From the NCBI GenBank assembly GCA_037178975.1, contig JASJZH010000005.1:2294001-2358000 (forward strand): DNA of 64,000 nucleotides. The letters run 5' to 3'. Position 1 is the stretch's first letter. Every line of letters starts with the position of its first letter. The stretch is from Oscheius tipulae (Eukaryota > Nematoda > Chromadorea > Rhabditida > Rhabditidae). The translations under genes were made by a program, and so were the position numbers. The notes below the pieces were generated by a model. That model searched no databases. It was not told the origin of the DNA and saw only the letters and a list, made by a program, of their open reading frames with translations. Below, in pieces: positions 12,901 to 23,627 of the stretch.

Positions 12901-14281
12901 CAGTCAGCCGAACGACAAGCTCGTTGCAAATGTTGCTGACCACCTTATCAAAATAGCCAAAAACTCTGAAATGCCAGGAGATCGTGTACAGGCAAAACAG
13001 CTAGCAGAAGTAGGCTAATCATTTTATAAAATGGCCAGTTTTTCTGATCCTCCAACGGCCTATTGAGATTGAACACGTTGGTAGCGATGGCAAGAAGAAA
13101 GTGACCCGTCTTGGAGGACAGTTTTCCAAAAATGCTCCAATTCGACTAAAGTATGAGGAAGGAAACGGAGCTGTTGGTCATTATTCTTCTCTAGATGGTG
13201 ATTGTTAAATCATTGTCGTCTAGTTCCATTTTTAGGCAAAACAGTCATTCCACACGGCAAGAATACCTGTCTCTTCGACTCTGTAGTAATTGCAAGCAAT
13301 TATGATGTGTTAAACTTGAAGAAAGGTTTGTATTTGGCTTATTGTTGACTTTTTTTCTCAGCAACAGCCAACTTTATGCTACACGACGTTAATCGAGTTG
13401 GAATTAGCTACCTCAACAGTGATTATACTGACCTACTTGTTGGAGGAGCAAGATCACGTGAGATTGTCTGACTTATATGAATCGCTCTTTACAGTCGCTA
13501 TCAGGCTAGTTCCGTTTGCTTGGCACAAACTTCTTAAGTTTTATTATTTAAGAGGGAGTCAGTAGCCAGTCTCGGGTTCTTTTGAGCATTGCTATGATGG
13601 AACTTTTAGACAGAACAAATTCAGTGGTAGTTCGGCTACATAGTCTTTCTCGGATTCAATCCTTCGTTACAATTCTTCGGAATCTGTTTTGAACTACGTG
13701 CGTTATGTGAATTTAGGACGAGCCACAGCTCGACAACAATCAGTGTTTGCTGATCGACATGTGTCGGAAAGTCCTCAAACAATTGAAGATGTTCTCGTAG
13801 CAGCCGTGAAAGGACAAAATACTCGCAAGGTATTAATTATTGCCGTCATCTACAACACTACAAGTTTAGTCATATCAACGAGTTCATAGTGTAGTAGACG
13901 AGAACAAAGATTACTTTGACGGTCGAGCCGATAGCCACTACGATTGGATGTACGTTTTCACACTTAACCTACACAAAACTGATTTTTAGAAGCCCACCAG
14001 ATAGATATACGAACGTGACTTACAGTCACGATGAATCGAATATATATTTGACACGCTGGAATGGAAACGCACCGTACAGGGTAGGGATAGTGTTTTCGCT
14101 TAAGATTGACTTCCAGGTGGATGCGTTCCGTGGAGAGCCTCATACGCTGGTAGATTTTTGGTCAGGAGCCTTCCATTTGGACTCTAAAAACACGCCTCAA
14201 AATACATCCGTCGTGAAAATCTGGCAGGCTGGACAACCAACTACAACCAGAATCGAAGACGTATGGCCAGATTACCAATGA
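6816..14281 (+). CDS. Giant SecA-like ATPase with hydrophobic segment and OTU-like C-terminus
   Basis: About 25 exons, roughly 1,900-1,950 residues. Recognisable SecA features in order: LRDVQKIAV, then SRLLQMQ spliced to Walker A TGEGKT (about residue 455; exon 8570-8692), IVDEADSQLLDN in place of the DEAD box (8955 and 9013), a large exon 9214-10970 with GEVVIVD-like VVIVDSGNTG, LTGTVGG (9655), ATNIAGRGTDLKIAD (9997) and QNIGRASRTGQRGT (10111). SecA couples ATP hydrolysis to protein translocation in bacteria. A 340-residue N-terminal helical region precedes the motor. Downstream are a coiled coil (11077-11239), a glycine-rich hydrophobic stretch LIGGALLVAFTGGIAA (11490) and further helices. 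Near 13180-13280 GAVGHYSSLDG is followed by HGKNTCLFDSVV, resembling the His and Cys motifs of an OTU peptidase in permuted order. The exons between 13458 and 13643 are unclear. The start is the first ATG after an in-frame stop. One intron (8805-8847) begins with GC. No bacterial neighbours are seen. Role unknown; it resembles architectures of bacterial and symbiont polymorphic toxins, but this is inference. Confidence 0.8.
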
Positions 14282-14729
14282 CCACGTGTTAACAAATCTA
14301 CAAACAAAGTCTTTAAGTTTGTACTCTTACTTTTTTATCCAATAGTTTCCAAACATGTCTTTTTACCAAAAAATTCGAGCAGGATGAGGGCAAAGAAGGT
14401 GCAGCAACAGACGATGATTATTGACTAACTCGACCGGGTAAAGGAAGGACGAGTGTGTGTGCGGGATATGTCAAAAATTTATCGCCAGAAAATTCTGCGT
14501 CGAATGAAATCACTTTGGATATGGTTTCTACACGCAATGAAAATCAGTTGAGGAAATTCTGTTTGCTACAGTCTAGAAAGTATAAAGCAACTGATTTGTT
14601 TATGCCCTAAACAAAATTTGAAATCCTTTCTGCGTAGTACTTAAAACCCATTGATAACATCCTTGTATGTAAGATGGAAACAATCTGCTAAAGATCTACC
14701 TAATAAGCATCCTTATAAATTTACAAATT

Positions 14730-14809
14730 ACAATTTATTATGTCGGTATCAAAGGGGTTCCTAGTCGGGGTCCCTTGCCGCTCCCATGATCCGAACCCGC
14801 TCTTCTCCT
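14730..14809 (-). mobile_element. Non-LTR retrotransposon 3' end (RTE/CR1-like tail), truncated
   Basis: On the minus strand the sequence reads GAAGAGCGGGTTCGGATCAT, then GGGAGCGGCAAGGGA, CCGACATAATAAATTGTAA and a TTGTAAA-type tail. The same sequence ends the retrotransposon copy at 54430-54825. Only the last roughly 80 bp are present, as expected for a 5'-truncated insertion. It abuts the broken FAAH-like gene. Confidence 0.7.
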
Positions 14810-15270
14810 TCAGCTAGGGTAGAATAATACTCCATCGTCGCTAAGTAGTTCAATAATTCTCTTCTTGAAACGATCTATTTTCTCTCGAAGCATCTTGTAT
14901 TCAGTTTTGCTGAATCCAAAGAACCAGGGAGCCAAGGCCAGAGTCATCACTGGGAAAGAGTATTGCGAGAGACCAAAAATCGATTTCAGTAGTTCCAGCC
15001 AACAGTTCAGAGGCTCGGACAGTTTCTAAATCGTGGTTATAAGCAGGTTCTTTTTAAATAACCTACAGTGATGTCTTTGAGAGTGCAACGAAACTCTGGA
15101 TCTCCTTCTTCGAAGAGACTGAAGCCGTACATGTTCAGGAGATCTTTGGTTTCGGGAACAGAGATGGCATGAGCCGAGATGTCGTACACGAAGGGAGCCA
15201 CTTCGTTCCAAGCTCTGTTCCGAGTTGATGGCCGACAGTTCAAGCTGCCAAGGAGATGGGGATCGATGAA
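14810..15270 (-). pseudogene. FAAH-like amidase fragment, truncated by a retrotransposon
   Basis: Fatty-acid amide hydrolases are membrane-associated amidase-signature serine hydrolases that cleave fatty-acid amides. Two exons are visible: one ending at about 15072 with LFEEGDPEFRCTLKDIT, then 14810-15025 with SEPLNCWLELLKSIFGL, YSFPVMTLALAPWF and IIELLSDDGVLFYPS. This matches the region of FAAH2-like proteins just before the product-side Pro-Ser motif (usually GDDGV.LYPSHP). A stop follows the YPS immediately, at the junction with the retrotransposon tail. The amidase signature with the catalytic Ser-Ser-Lys, normally further N-terminal, is not seen upstream, so this is a gene piece with both ends missing. 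Confidence 0.6.
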
Positions 15271-15979
15271 TTCAAAGGTAAAATTTTTCATCTTAAATCA
15301 ATTTTTTCCTCTTTTTAGAGGTTTCCGAGGTGGAAGAAGCAAAAGAAAGCTCTGGTGGGATAGCTTCACAAAAGTATACCAGGAACGGCTAGAGTCATTA
15401 GTCGACTAGCAATCGAGGTGTTGCGATGGCCGTATCGCAACCTCGAGGTTCCCGGTCAGCTGGTTAGGCTCGATCGAGGACTATCACTAGAAAAAGAAAA
15501 TCTCTTTCTTCAATCAAAGTTTATTCAGTCTTGGGACTTCGAAAGTCCAACCATTAGATGATAAACAGAAAAAAAATATCAACAGTTGTGACGAGAGGAA
15601 AGTTTTCTCAACACAGGACGTTGAAAATTTAAATCTGGCGGGAAGGACGAAAACAGTTGTAGAGGTTTTAGGTAGGATAGCGAGAATAAAATAACATAGA
15701 GTTACAGGCTATGTGACATAGCCGGCGATCAAGAGAAAGAAGTTACCAATTGAGGTTCGACTTTGTTTTTGTGTGTTCAACCATGAATGCTGAACAGGTA
15801 TGCTAAAGAGTTGGAAGTTGTTGACATGCTGCTGCCGATCAACTTCCGCTATCTGATTATGTGCATCCTACAAGTGAGATTTTTATGCTGGTGAGCCAGT
15901 GGAAAAGTCAACTTTCAGTCATATTCAACATTTCTAAACTCTAGCGCCAGCCTCTCCACCATTTCTACTGAATCTGCTT

Positions 15980-17050
15980 AGAAAATAAAGTTTCAGTCGT
16001 GATTTCGCTGCGACTTAGACTTGGCCTCATTCGTGAGGTTTCCGAGATGCTTGACAAACTTTTGTTGAGCTTCGAGGCTCTTAATGTGTAGACGCTTGCG
16101 CATATTGTCGAGATGGCCGCATCGCTGTCTTTCGTTGCTTCTTCTTCTACTTTGAGATGCCAAAAGAGGAAGTTGGCAATCTTCGTGTAACTGGTGCAGT
16201 ATCTGGAGGTCATGTCGGTTGTAGTCCATTTTTGCTACAACAGCCGCAGTTAGACAACCACGTCGGTTGTGGAATAGTTCAAAACCAAATTGGGGGTTTT
16301 CAAAAAACTAATTCTGAAAATGGTGCCTGTACAGCATTTTTAGTCGATACCTTTTGATCTTTCAACATCTCTATACCACAAAAGCAACAGTTATGCAGCC
16401 ACGTCGCTTGTGGTTGACTTATGTCCCCGAAACCTTTCACCTAGACATGTCAACCTTCACTATCGCAATTGTCTTTCAATTCTTCCAACTAGTTTGTCGA
16501 TTCTTGTCCAAATACTGGTGACAGGTAATAGCAAGAACTCACTTTACAAGGAGAGAAGGCAATTCGATGCTCTTCTACTGCTGAGTCTCTACTTCTTCTA
16601 TCTTCACGGCTACTTCAGCCCCATCCTTTGAATTGACGACTGGATTTGGCTAAATTACAAATATTTTTTTCAAAAAGTGAAGTTTTTACCTGTACAACCT
16701 TGGTAATATCCGTAGCCTTGGCCGACTCGTACTTATAAGCCTGTACGAGCTGTGGCAGATAAACAGGATCTGTTCGGGTGTAGCGGCGTACTCTCTCACA
16801 GTCGAATGTAAGAGAGAGCAGTTTCAGCGCGTCTTCTGGGCTCGGAACGGTCCATTCGCTAAGCAGGGTCAGTGTCTCGTTGACTTCTTTCTCCTTGTCC
16901 CAATTGATTAAATGGAGGATTTGTTCAGAGCACGTTTGTCGTGTTTGAAGAAGTGGCGGAACTTCCAAACTAGATCACGCTGCTCGGGGGTGAGACACGT
17001 TGACGAGGGGAACTGCAAGTTCAGATTGTAATATCGAAACTTACCTTGAG
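15980..17050 (-). pseudogene. VPS34/PIK3C3-like PI3-kinase relic (helical domain)
   Basis: VPS34 makes PI3P for endosome and autophagy function. On the minus strand, 17030-16935 reads EQRDLVWKFRHFF and RALNK. After a one-base frame change comes ILHLINWDKEKEVNETL, LLSEWTVPSPEDALKLLSL and YLPQLVQAYKYE, the PIK helical domain signature. Further on are KIANFLFWHLKVEEEA (about 16190) and, again in a shifted frame, SLEAQQKFVKHLGNLTNEAK (about 16060). Frame changes inside otherwise conserved stretches, and the absence of the kinase domain, mark it as a pseudogene or fragment. The FAAH fragment lies downstream in the same orientation. Confidence 0.7.
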
Positions 17051-17633
17051 GATGTGTTCCAGTTTATCTTTCGCCTATTTGTTCGGTTTCAACTTTCCCT
17101 CTCGTCTTCCTCGTCATCGTCACGTGCATCTCTTCGCAAAGATTGTCCAGTCCGAGCTTCGGATCACCCTGTAGCTTGTTGTGAATGGTGGAGGCGGAAA
17201 TCACTCGTTGGCAGCTAAGTCTTTTCGTAAAAGATGTTCTTTGTTTTCTTTAAAGATGTCCTTTGTCTTGTTTACGACAACGTCCGAGCTATTGGTTATA
17301 GCACCTCGTGTAGCTCACTCAGTCCTCTACCACCACCATGCAAGGCACCATTTCCCTTCTTCTTATTCTCTATTCTCTGTTCGTTTTGATCCAGACTATT
17401 GATGACCTGCCATCCTACCATCTGCGGCATGTCATGTTAAATGAGTTCCTCAAAGGCACAAATGGAGCCCAAACGGCGGCTAATATCAACGATGTTTATA
17501 GCCAAGGGACGACGTCTACGAGGATATGCCAGTTGTGGTACCATGTAAGGTGCCGAAAGGACCTTTTTTGAAAACTTCTCCTGTCTTTATTCAGTATTAG
17601 CTTGCTTTCGGATCCTGCCATTATCACTAACAG

Positions 17634-18134
17634 CGTACCCGCGACTTCGAGGAGGAAGCCGTGAAGAAAAAATGGTCGATTGGTTTTCTCTGGAGCGCCG
17701 TCAGTCCGCCCCGCGACCGCCTCGTCAATTTCTACGACGTGGCTGATCAACCGAGAGTCCTCTCTTTTATCTCTTCCGACAAGGTAAGTAGAGGAAAATA
17801 CTTGGGACTTGATTACTAGGCACTCTGAGCATGTTATTGTGACTTGAAAATCTTGGAACTACAGGTTGGACATGAGTTTATCGCACCTACAACTGACGTT
17901 TCTTTCTGGAAATAGTTTGACTGCTATGGTTTTTGCCTGATTGTGAGGAGGTTAAGATGATATAAATCACTGGTTTTCCTACGGGAGCTTTCTCCAGACA
18001 GTTGTAAGAGCTGAGTCAGAGTCGATTGAACATTACAAGCATATTGTAATGATTTTTTTCAGTCGCTAGTCATGACCGAAGAAGAGGTCGACAGTCTTGG
18101 TGATCTAGCCGAAGACGAAACGAAGCAGTCCTAA
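17634..18134 (+). CDS. Possible 3' exons of an unrecognised gene
   Basis: Two exons with good splice sites join in phase: 17634-17783 (acceptor ACTAACAG, donor GTAAGT) and 18063-18134 (acceptor TTTTTTTCAG, stop TAA). Together they encode about 73 residues, including KKKWSIGFLWSAVSPPRDR and an acidic tail MTEEEVDSLGDLAEDE. GC-rich codons resemble the expressed genes of the window. Upstream exons could not be assigned, as frames at 17180-17560 are broken. The family is not recognised; it may be the end of a real gene or another relic. Confidence 0.35.
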
Positions 18135-18159
18135 GAAGCCAATTCTCTGACCGGGAACT

Positions 18160-18510
18160 ATGGGACTATTCAATAGAAAAGCCTGTTTTAGAAAGTTTAC
18201 CGAGAAAAGAGGCTGGAAGAGCTAAGCGTCGGTCTCGTTGACGACGTCACACTCTTCTTCCACTGGGCAGTAGTACACGGGACGACGAGATGTTTCCTCT
18301 GGCAGACATCGAGGTAGGCCTCGGTCTATTCGATCGACAGCGAGGACGAACTATTTTGCTGCTTGGGGTCACGGAGCCGGTCGAGCTCGAGCTGTCCTCA
18401 GTCCAGAGGGCCGACGCCGATTCTCTCACTTTGACTGGAATCGGGAGGTTTGATTGAAGAACTGGCTTGTGATCGGAAAGCCGTCGAGGTTTTAGAGTGG
18501 ACATCAATCA
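18160..18510 (-). repeat. Duplicated gene fragment, inverted copy of 33745-34000
   Basis: The minus strand here and the plus strand at 33745-34000 share a long stretch, translated as [20 protein letters not shown] against [20 protein letters not shown], and continue through RDRRLALxxSF. Both copies have stops and frame differences, and this one has a stop in the frame that is open in the other. It is part of the larger inverted duplication that also includes the F-box gene 3' end. Confidence 0.7.
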
Positions 18511-19048
18511 TCTTGTTGAGCATGAACATCTCCTTGTCGTCCAGCTGGCCCGTTTAGATCTTGTTGTTCTGTAGACCGATGGCTGCTGGCAGAAGAACAG
18601 CTACCAGGAGGAGTGAAGTGCAGCCTTCATCAAAAACGAAATCCGTTGATACTGACTCTCTTCCAGAGCTACTCGTTGCAATACTTTTGGCTGGATTAAT
18701 TCGACAGGACTTAACAAATTATGTACAATTCGTTGTAAGGAGTCAAGAAAAGCGAAAAAAAAAAAGTGCTTCTACAGTTGTCTCTGGCTCAAACGTAATA
18801 ACTATTACGGCCTTCTCGAATTACAGCATGCGTTTGCTCACGCTTGATTTCGAGAAACTAGACAACAGGATTTTCCTTTATTTATGTTTCACCCAAGGGG
18901 CTCGTCGGAGAACAATTCAATATGGACAGTGTATTGGGCTCGTGTGAAACAACTATCTTAAAATCTTTATTCAACTAGAAGTAAGACGCTGTTCTTCTTC
19001 ATAACTGCCCTAAAATAACCAAACTATCTTCCTCGTCCTGTCAGTGAC

Positions 19049-21264
19049 TTACACAAAGGAAGAGATCACCTCTGGGTCCAATGACGCAGGGAATTCAAAG
19101 CTGCTCAGCTGCAGCTGCTTTAGATCGGTCATCTGGACAAAGATTCTGAAAGAACCGTCATTTACCAACTTTTATATCCCTACCTAAGAAATCTCTCAAC
19201 CTCTCTCTGCTCTCCGAACTTCAGATTCTTCAAGATTACCGTTGTTAAGTGCTCATGGTCGAAGAGAAACTGTCGAAGAAGAGAGGAAGATTTCTCAGAA
19301 TGGTCAGAAAAGACCAGTTCCAGAGATCTAAGACAACTCATTCTACTCGCATAAGACCTGATGTTCATGAGAAAGTCGAGAACTGTTGCCGTATTATGCA
19401 GTCGAAGAGATTCCAAATGGAGAAAGTGACCATAGGGAAGGGTCGTACGGTAGGACGAACCTGAAAATAGTACTATTGGTATACACGATAACAAGAACAA
19501 CAAGCCGGAAATGTAAGATACTCTTGTAAAACATTTTTAAATCAAAGGGCAGTTCGAATGTTTTATCTGTGTCTCATAAGGCCGAAAGTTTGTTCAACTT
19601 CAATCGAACTTCAGGCATGGAAATAACACAAAAATGAAAGTATAAAAAAGCACATCATTCTTTTTGGTGAGCTACAGTTCACATCGTAACCGGGCAACTG
19701 ATACTCGATAAAATGTCATCTGCTCTATTTTAATTCTATTTTAAACAGTCCTCGCTTTCAAAATGCACCAAAGTTTCTGTTTGTGTCTGTAGCCATTATT
19801 GCCAATGAGGCAATTATTTTGATCGCAGACTTATTATTGGCAAGTCGAGTAAAAATCGAGTCAGTTTGGGAGACAAGTGTGGCCCGTTGGGGCTCGTGCC
19901 AGGTAGATGATGTTCCAGTCGGGCTACCGTGACAGGAGCAATATTCCCCCAAAAAAGCTATTATTTAAACTGACTCGATTTGCCAACAATTAGTGTGCGC
20001 ACAAAGTAGTGCACATTAACTGCAATAATGGCTTCAGAGACACACGCACACACACAGAGACTTTTGAGCGTTTTGAACTAGATAACTTTGTAGGGGGAAC
20101 GTTGTTCCTGTGAAGGTAGCTCGACTGGAATATCATCTAATTCACAATTGACAGGAGCCCATATTCTTGAAAGTGCAACACTTGGCGACCAGTTTTCGGA
20201 TACAACACACAATTTTTCAGCTTTCAAATGTTCTGCAAAATTGTAGAGAAAATTAAAATCTACAACTTTGCAGAACACCTCAAAGCTCCAAACCCCCTCC
20301 TTCAAAGATTGAGCTTGAAACTCGAAACTGCCTCCGCAAACTCACCTCTCCCAGACAGATTGAACCGATTCCATCCTTTCAAGCTCAAAAACGTTAGGTT
20401 TTTGAAGAAACAGAGAGAGTATAGAGAGTCATAGCCAACTGCCTCCTTCTCACTCTGTTCAATCTTCAGGACCTCGAGGTTTGGCATCGAACGAGCAATC
20501 TGAACCCTTTTTAAAACTTTTTTTTTGTTCTGTCATCGGGTACCAAAATAAAATCACTGCATGACAGGTGCATCCTGGAACTGTTCACAACCAGCTCTCG
20601 AACATTCTGCACGTTGTTGTACAGAAATTTGATTACATCATCCACTTTCTTGTTATTTTCTGACTGAAACAAGGAATCCAAGTCTTTCTGAAGGTCGAGA
20701 GTCAGCCAGTTGGAGAAAATATGACGAGAGATACAGTTCCAGCGATAATCAACCTGGAAAAGTGAAGATTGTGCCTACAAAAAAGACTTGGTGTGAGCTG
20801 TTGAGTCAGTAGCTTGAAAATGGAGGTGTGTGTGACAGGGCTGGCAACAGGCCGACCCGATTGGGCCCGGTGGCCCATACTAAGCCGGGGGCAAGGAAGG
20901 ACCCCAAAAGATAATGGGTATCAAGTGGTATTATAGCCCAGGCCCGGCTCGTTGCCAACTCTGAACTGTCGAAGTTGTGGCTCTCTCCTAAACGAGAAAA
21001 CGCGTTTTCTACCCTTTCAACCAATTTGTCGGCGTCCAACTTGACTTTTTTAGTGCAGATTTTTACGCTGAGTTTCTCACAGACACCAAAAATGAGTGAA
21101 ATACACCATAAAATCCAAAGAAACGAACTTCAGATAAAGTTCGTTCCACCCAAAATGCACGCGTTTTTCAAAGTGCTGAAACTCACAGATTGGAGTCGAA
21201 TAAGCGTCGAAAAGTCACAGAACTGCCCAATATGACATGCCAGTTCGGGTGGGAGAGAGTTCAT
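19049..21264 (-). CDS. F-box / leucine-rich protein, nematode FBX-like
   Basis: F-box proteins recruit substrates to SCF ubiquitin ligases. The start at 21264 gives MNSLPPELACHIGQFCDF, a typical F-box opening. Later exons: 20753 down to about 20530 (SRHIFSNWLTLDLQKDL, then NVQNVRELVVNSSR), 20499 to about 20350 (MPNLEVLKIEQS, FFKNLTFLSLKGW), about 20300-20100 with a short intron, 19470-19190 (LPYGHFLHLESLRLHN, SLELVFSDHSEK, HEHLTTVILKNLKF, REVERFL) and 19143-19049 (QMTDLKQLQLSSFEF, SLDPEVISSFV, stop). The leucine pattern fits imperfect LRRs or an FTH-type domain. The exon after the F-box is uncertain because of a stop in frame near 21130. A MITE-like element sits in the intron at 20836-20963. 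A broken copy of the last exons lies at 32345-32583. Confidence 0.55.
19885..19945 (+). repeat. Dispersed repeat copy, related to 47594-47650
   Basis: The words GACAGGAGCAA, CCAGTCGG and AGGTAGAT..TGTTCCAGT occur in the same order here and at 47594-47650. Both are followed by a CACA-rich run. It lies in an intergenic or intron region and encodes nothing visible. Confidence 0.5.
20836..20963. mobile_element. MITE-like element, hAT-type ends
   Basis: A 128 bp GC-rich insert starts CAGGGCTGGCAAC and ends GTTGCCAACTCTG; these ends are inverted repeats (11 of 13 match). Inside are GGCC-rich words (GGCCGACCC, GGGCCCGGTGGCCC). CAG-type ends and short length fit a non-autonomous hAT element. I see no perfect 8 bp target duplication, so the class is tentative. 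Confidence 0.5.
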
Positions 21265-21450
21265 GAGGGGGGCCCCAAATGGAGAAGTGAGACCGCGTTC
21301 CTGCTGTAAACGATGGCAAGGGCATGGAGATCTTATCTGCCAGCTGTGCTTTCACCTGTCTGTTTCCCCCTCTCAATTTCAAAAGTAAAATACATTTATT
21401 TAGGGGGAAAGAGGATAAATAATAACGGGTTCTTATTCACGGGGAGACTT

Positions 21451-22458
21451 TTAGGGCTGCATCGGTTCCGGGGCTTGTCCTCCGGCGTTGGGCTGAAAAA
21501 TATGCTATTTTCCACAAAAAAATCAACATACATCGGGCTGGGCAGTAGTCCTGGCGACGGTGGAGATGCTGTCCAGATGGATCTGGTTCTCGGCCTCGGA
21601 GAGAATCTTGAACGGCTGTCCCTTGCCGACGACGGCGATGCTCGTGTTCTCCTTCAGTAGATTCTCTTCGGCTGGCAGCGTGTCGCGGAGGGCGATCAGA
21701 GCGTGACGGATGAGCTCATCAACGCTGGAAGCCGCGTACTTGTCGGCATTTCTCTCTAGATAGGTGCGAGCACTTTGGCTACGAGCACCGATCGAGGCGG
21801 CCTTCATCTCGATGACCTCGGCGCTCGGGTCCGTCTGCACGATGTGCGGTCCGTCTCTCTGCAAATTTCGAGGTAAAATGAGGGGAGAAGGCAAGAATTC
21901 ACGTCATAGCCTGCGACGAGAAGTCCTACTCCGAAGGGACGACGGCCGTAGTACTGTGTATTGGCCTGGAGCTCTGAAAATGGGGAAACTATGTGAAATG
22001 TCTAGTCAGTGGCTTTTATGATGCGACAGGGTGAGTGAAATGTCGAGGATGTGACAAACAAAACTAAAACTCACTGAGCTGAATGCTGTCGGCTAGGGCT
22101 GTGATCGGAATCGGATCGCTGTAGTCCCATCGCCACGAGGAGCACTCGGTCTGAAGGAATCGAGCCAAGATGCGGCCATCAGAAAGGAGCCCGGCAATGC
22201 TGACGCCGGCGTGGCTGTCAATCTCGTAGATTTTCTTCTGATGCGAGCAGAGCTCATTCTGTGCGCGCTAAACAGTAAATCTTTGTTGGAAAACTGAATA
22301 GAACGAACCATAAGAGCGACGATGACGGCATGACTGCCACTCTTGATTCCTACAGTGGCACTTCCCTGCTTCATGGCCTCCACAGCGTAGTCGATCTGAT
22401 GGAGACGGCCCTGAGGACTCCAAACCGTAACATCGCTGTCGTACTGGTTGCGGAACAT
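21451..22458 (-). CDS. PSMA1: 20S proteasome subunit alpha type-1
   Basis: Structural subunit of the outer alpha ring of the 20S proteasome, which gates substrate entry. Five exons (22458-22310, 22268-22075, 21973-21903, 21858-21532, 21492-21451) join in phase to 260 residues, close to the usual length of about 260. The N-terminus [20 protein letters not shown] and [18 protein letters not shown] are diagnostic for alpha-1 (C. elegans pas-6). [16 protein letters not shown] and [12 protein letters not shown] follow. The start lies 3 bases behind the acceptor TTTTCAG, so it is probably trans-spliced. Transcribed divergently from eIF4E. Confidence 0.95.
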
Positions 22459-23627
22459 CCTCTGAAAACTGTAGAAAAAAATGAGCAAAATGAGGAAAAC
22501 ACTAAACAGACAGTCGATTTTGATTGCCACGGCTAATGTGTCTTTCTAATCTTAGAGTTCTACAAGCACTCTACTGAAACATGATTGAAAAGAGCTTATG
22601 TCGTCATAAAGGACCCGAATAAGTGTAAATGCCTGGGAGACAACAAACATGCTGACAAATCGGTAATGGCTGCCTTTAAGGCCAAAAATCTGCAACATCC
22701 AATAAGGCTTTTCGTTCAAGCAGTTCCTACATCAAGCGGCAACATGATATTTCAGGAAAAAAGATCAAAAGAAGGAGAAACACGCAAAAGAACTTCATAG
22801 TGGTAGATACGATCTGTCAACCAATGGTATACGGGCTTTGGCCAATTATTTTTGATTAATTGGTTGCATTCACTTTATTGCGATGCTTGTCAAATTTTTC
22901 TATGTAAATTTTACGGAGAAAGTACGGGGAACTAGAGAGAAACAAGGGAAAGATTGGCCAGGAGAGCCTGCAGTCATCATTTGAAACCGCGGCACAGCCG
23001 AAAAACGGCTAATCGTATTCGAAAATCGTGGCGGGAACCACGACCGGTCGTTCTCATTTTCCCGCGGATTTTGACTGTCGGGCGTCCCTCATTTTCTAAC
23101 TATTTTCTCCACGTTTCCTGTCCCGTTCTCTTGACTTTTGCTTGAAAATTGACGAAAAGAATGTTTGCAACATGTTGAGAACGTTTAGCCGTCATGAAAT
23201 GTTGGAAAATGGTAAAAATGACCAATAATTAGCTCTGACACGCTGCATCTTCGGAATTTCATCTTTTCTATCATTTTCATCTCAATTTTGCTCTGTAAAT
23301 AGCTCAGGGCAGTTCTTATGAAACGTGTTTCAATACTGCCGGTAGCTTTGCATCGCTTGTTCCTAATATTGAACCAGTTTCTCAGGCCTTTCATAATTTT
23401 TCGTCCAATTCGAATTCCTGCATTTTTATTGTGATGTAAGCGGATTCAATCTGTCGCTACCGTCAATGTAAGCTATTTTTATCGCGCAAATGACTTTATA
23501 AGCCTTTGAAGCTCTTGTAAGATTGATTTCCGTCCGATTCATGCCGTCTCGATCCTGTTTGCTCATGTGTCCTCTGTGTACTTTCCCTTTGGGGTTATTT
23601 CATCTCGCCGCTTTTGCAGACATTAAA
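22459..23627. other. Divergent intergenic region between PSMA1 and eIF4E
   Basis: About 1.2 kb without a supportable gene. A plus-strand open frame at 22585-22800 lacks an ATG at its start and shows no known motif. A GC-rich patch near 22980-23080 may belong to promoters, but no defined element is recognised. An intron-like acceptor TTTTGCAG at 23612-23619 precedes the eIF4E start. Confidence 0.5.

Noticed and set aside
22585-22800. 71-codon frame upstream of eIF4E
   Set aside because: No ATG at its start, no homology recognised, sits in a divergent promoter region.
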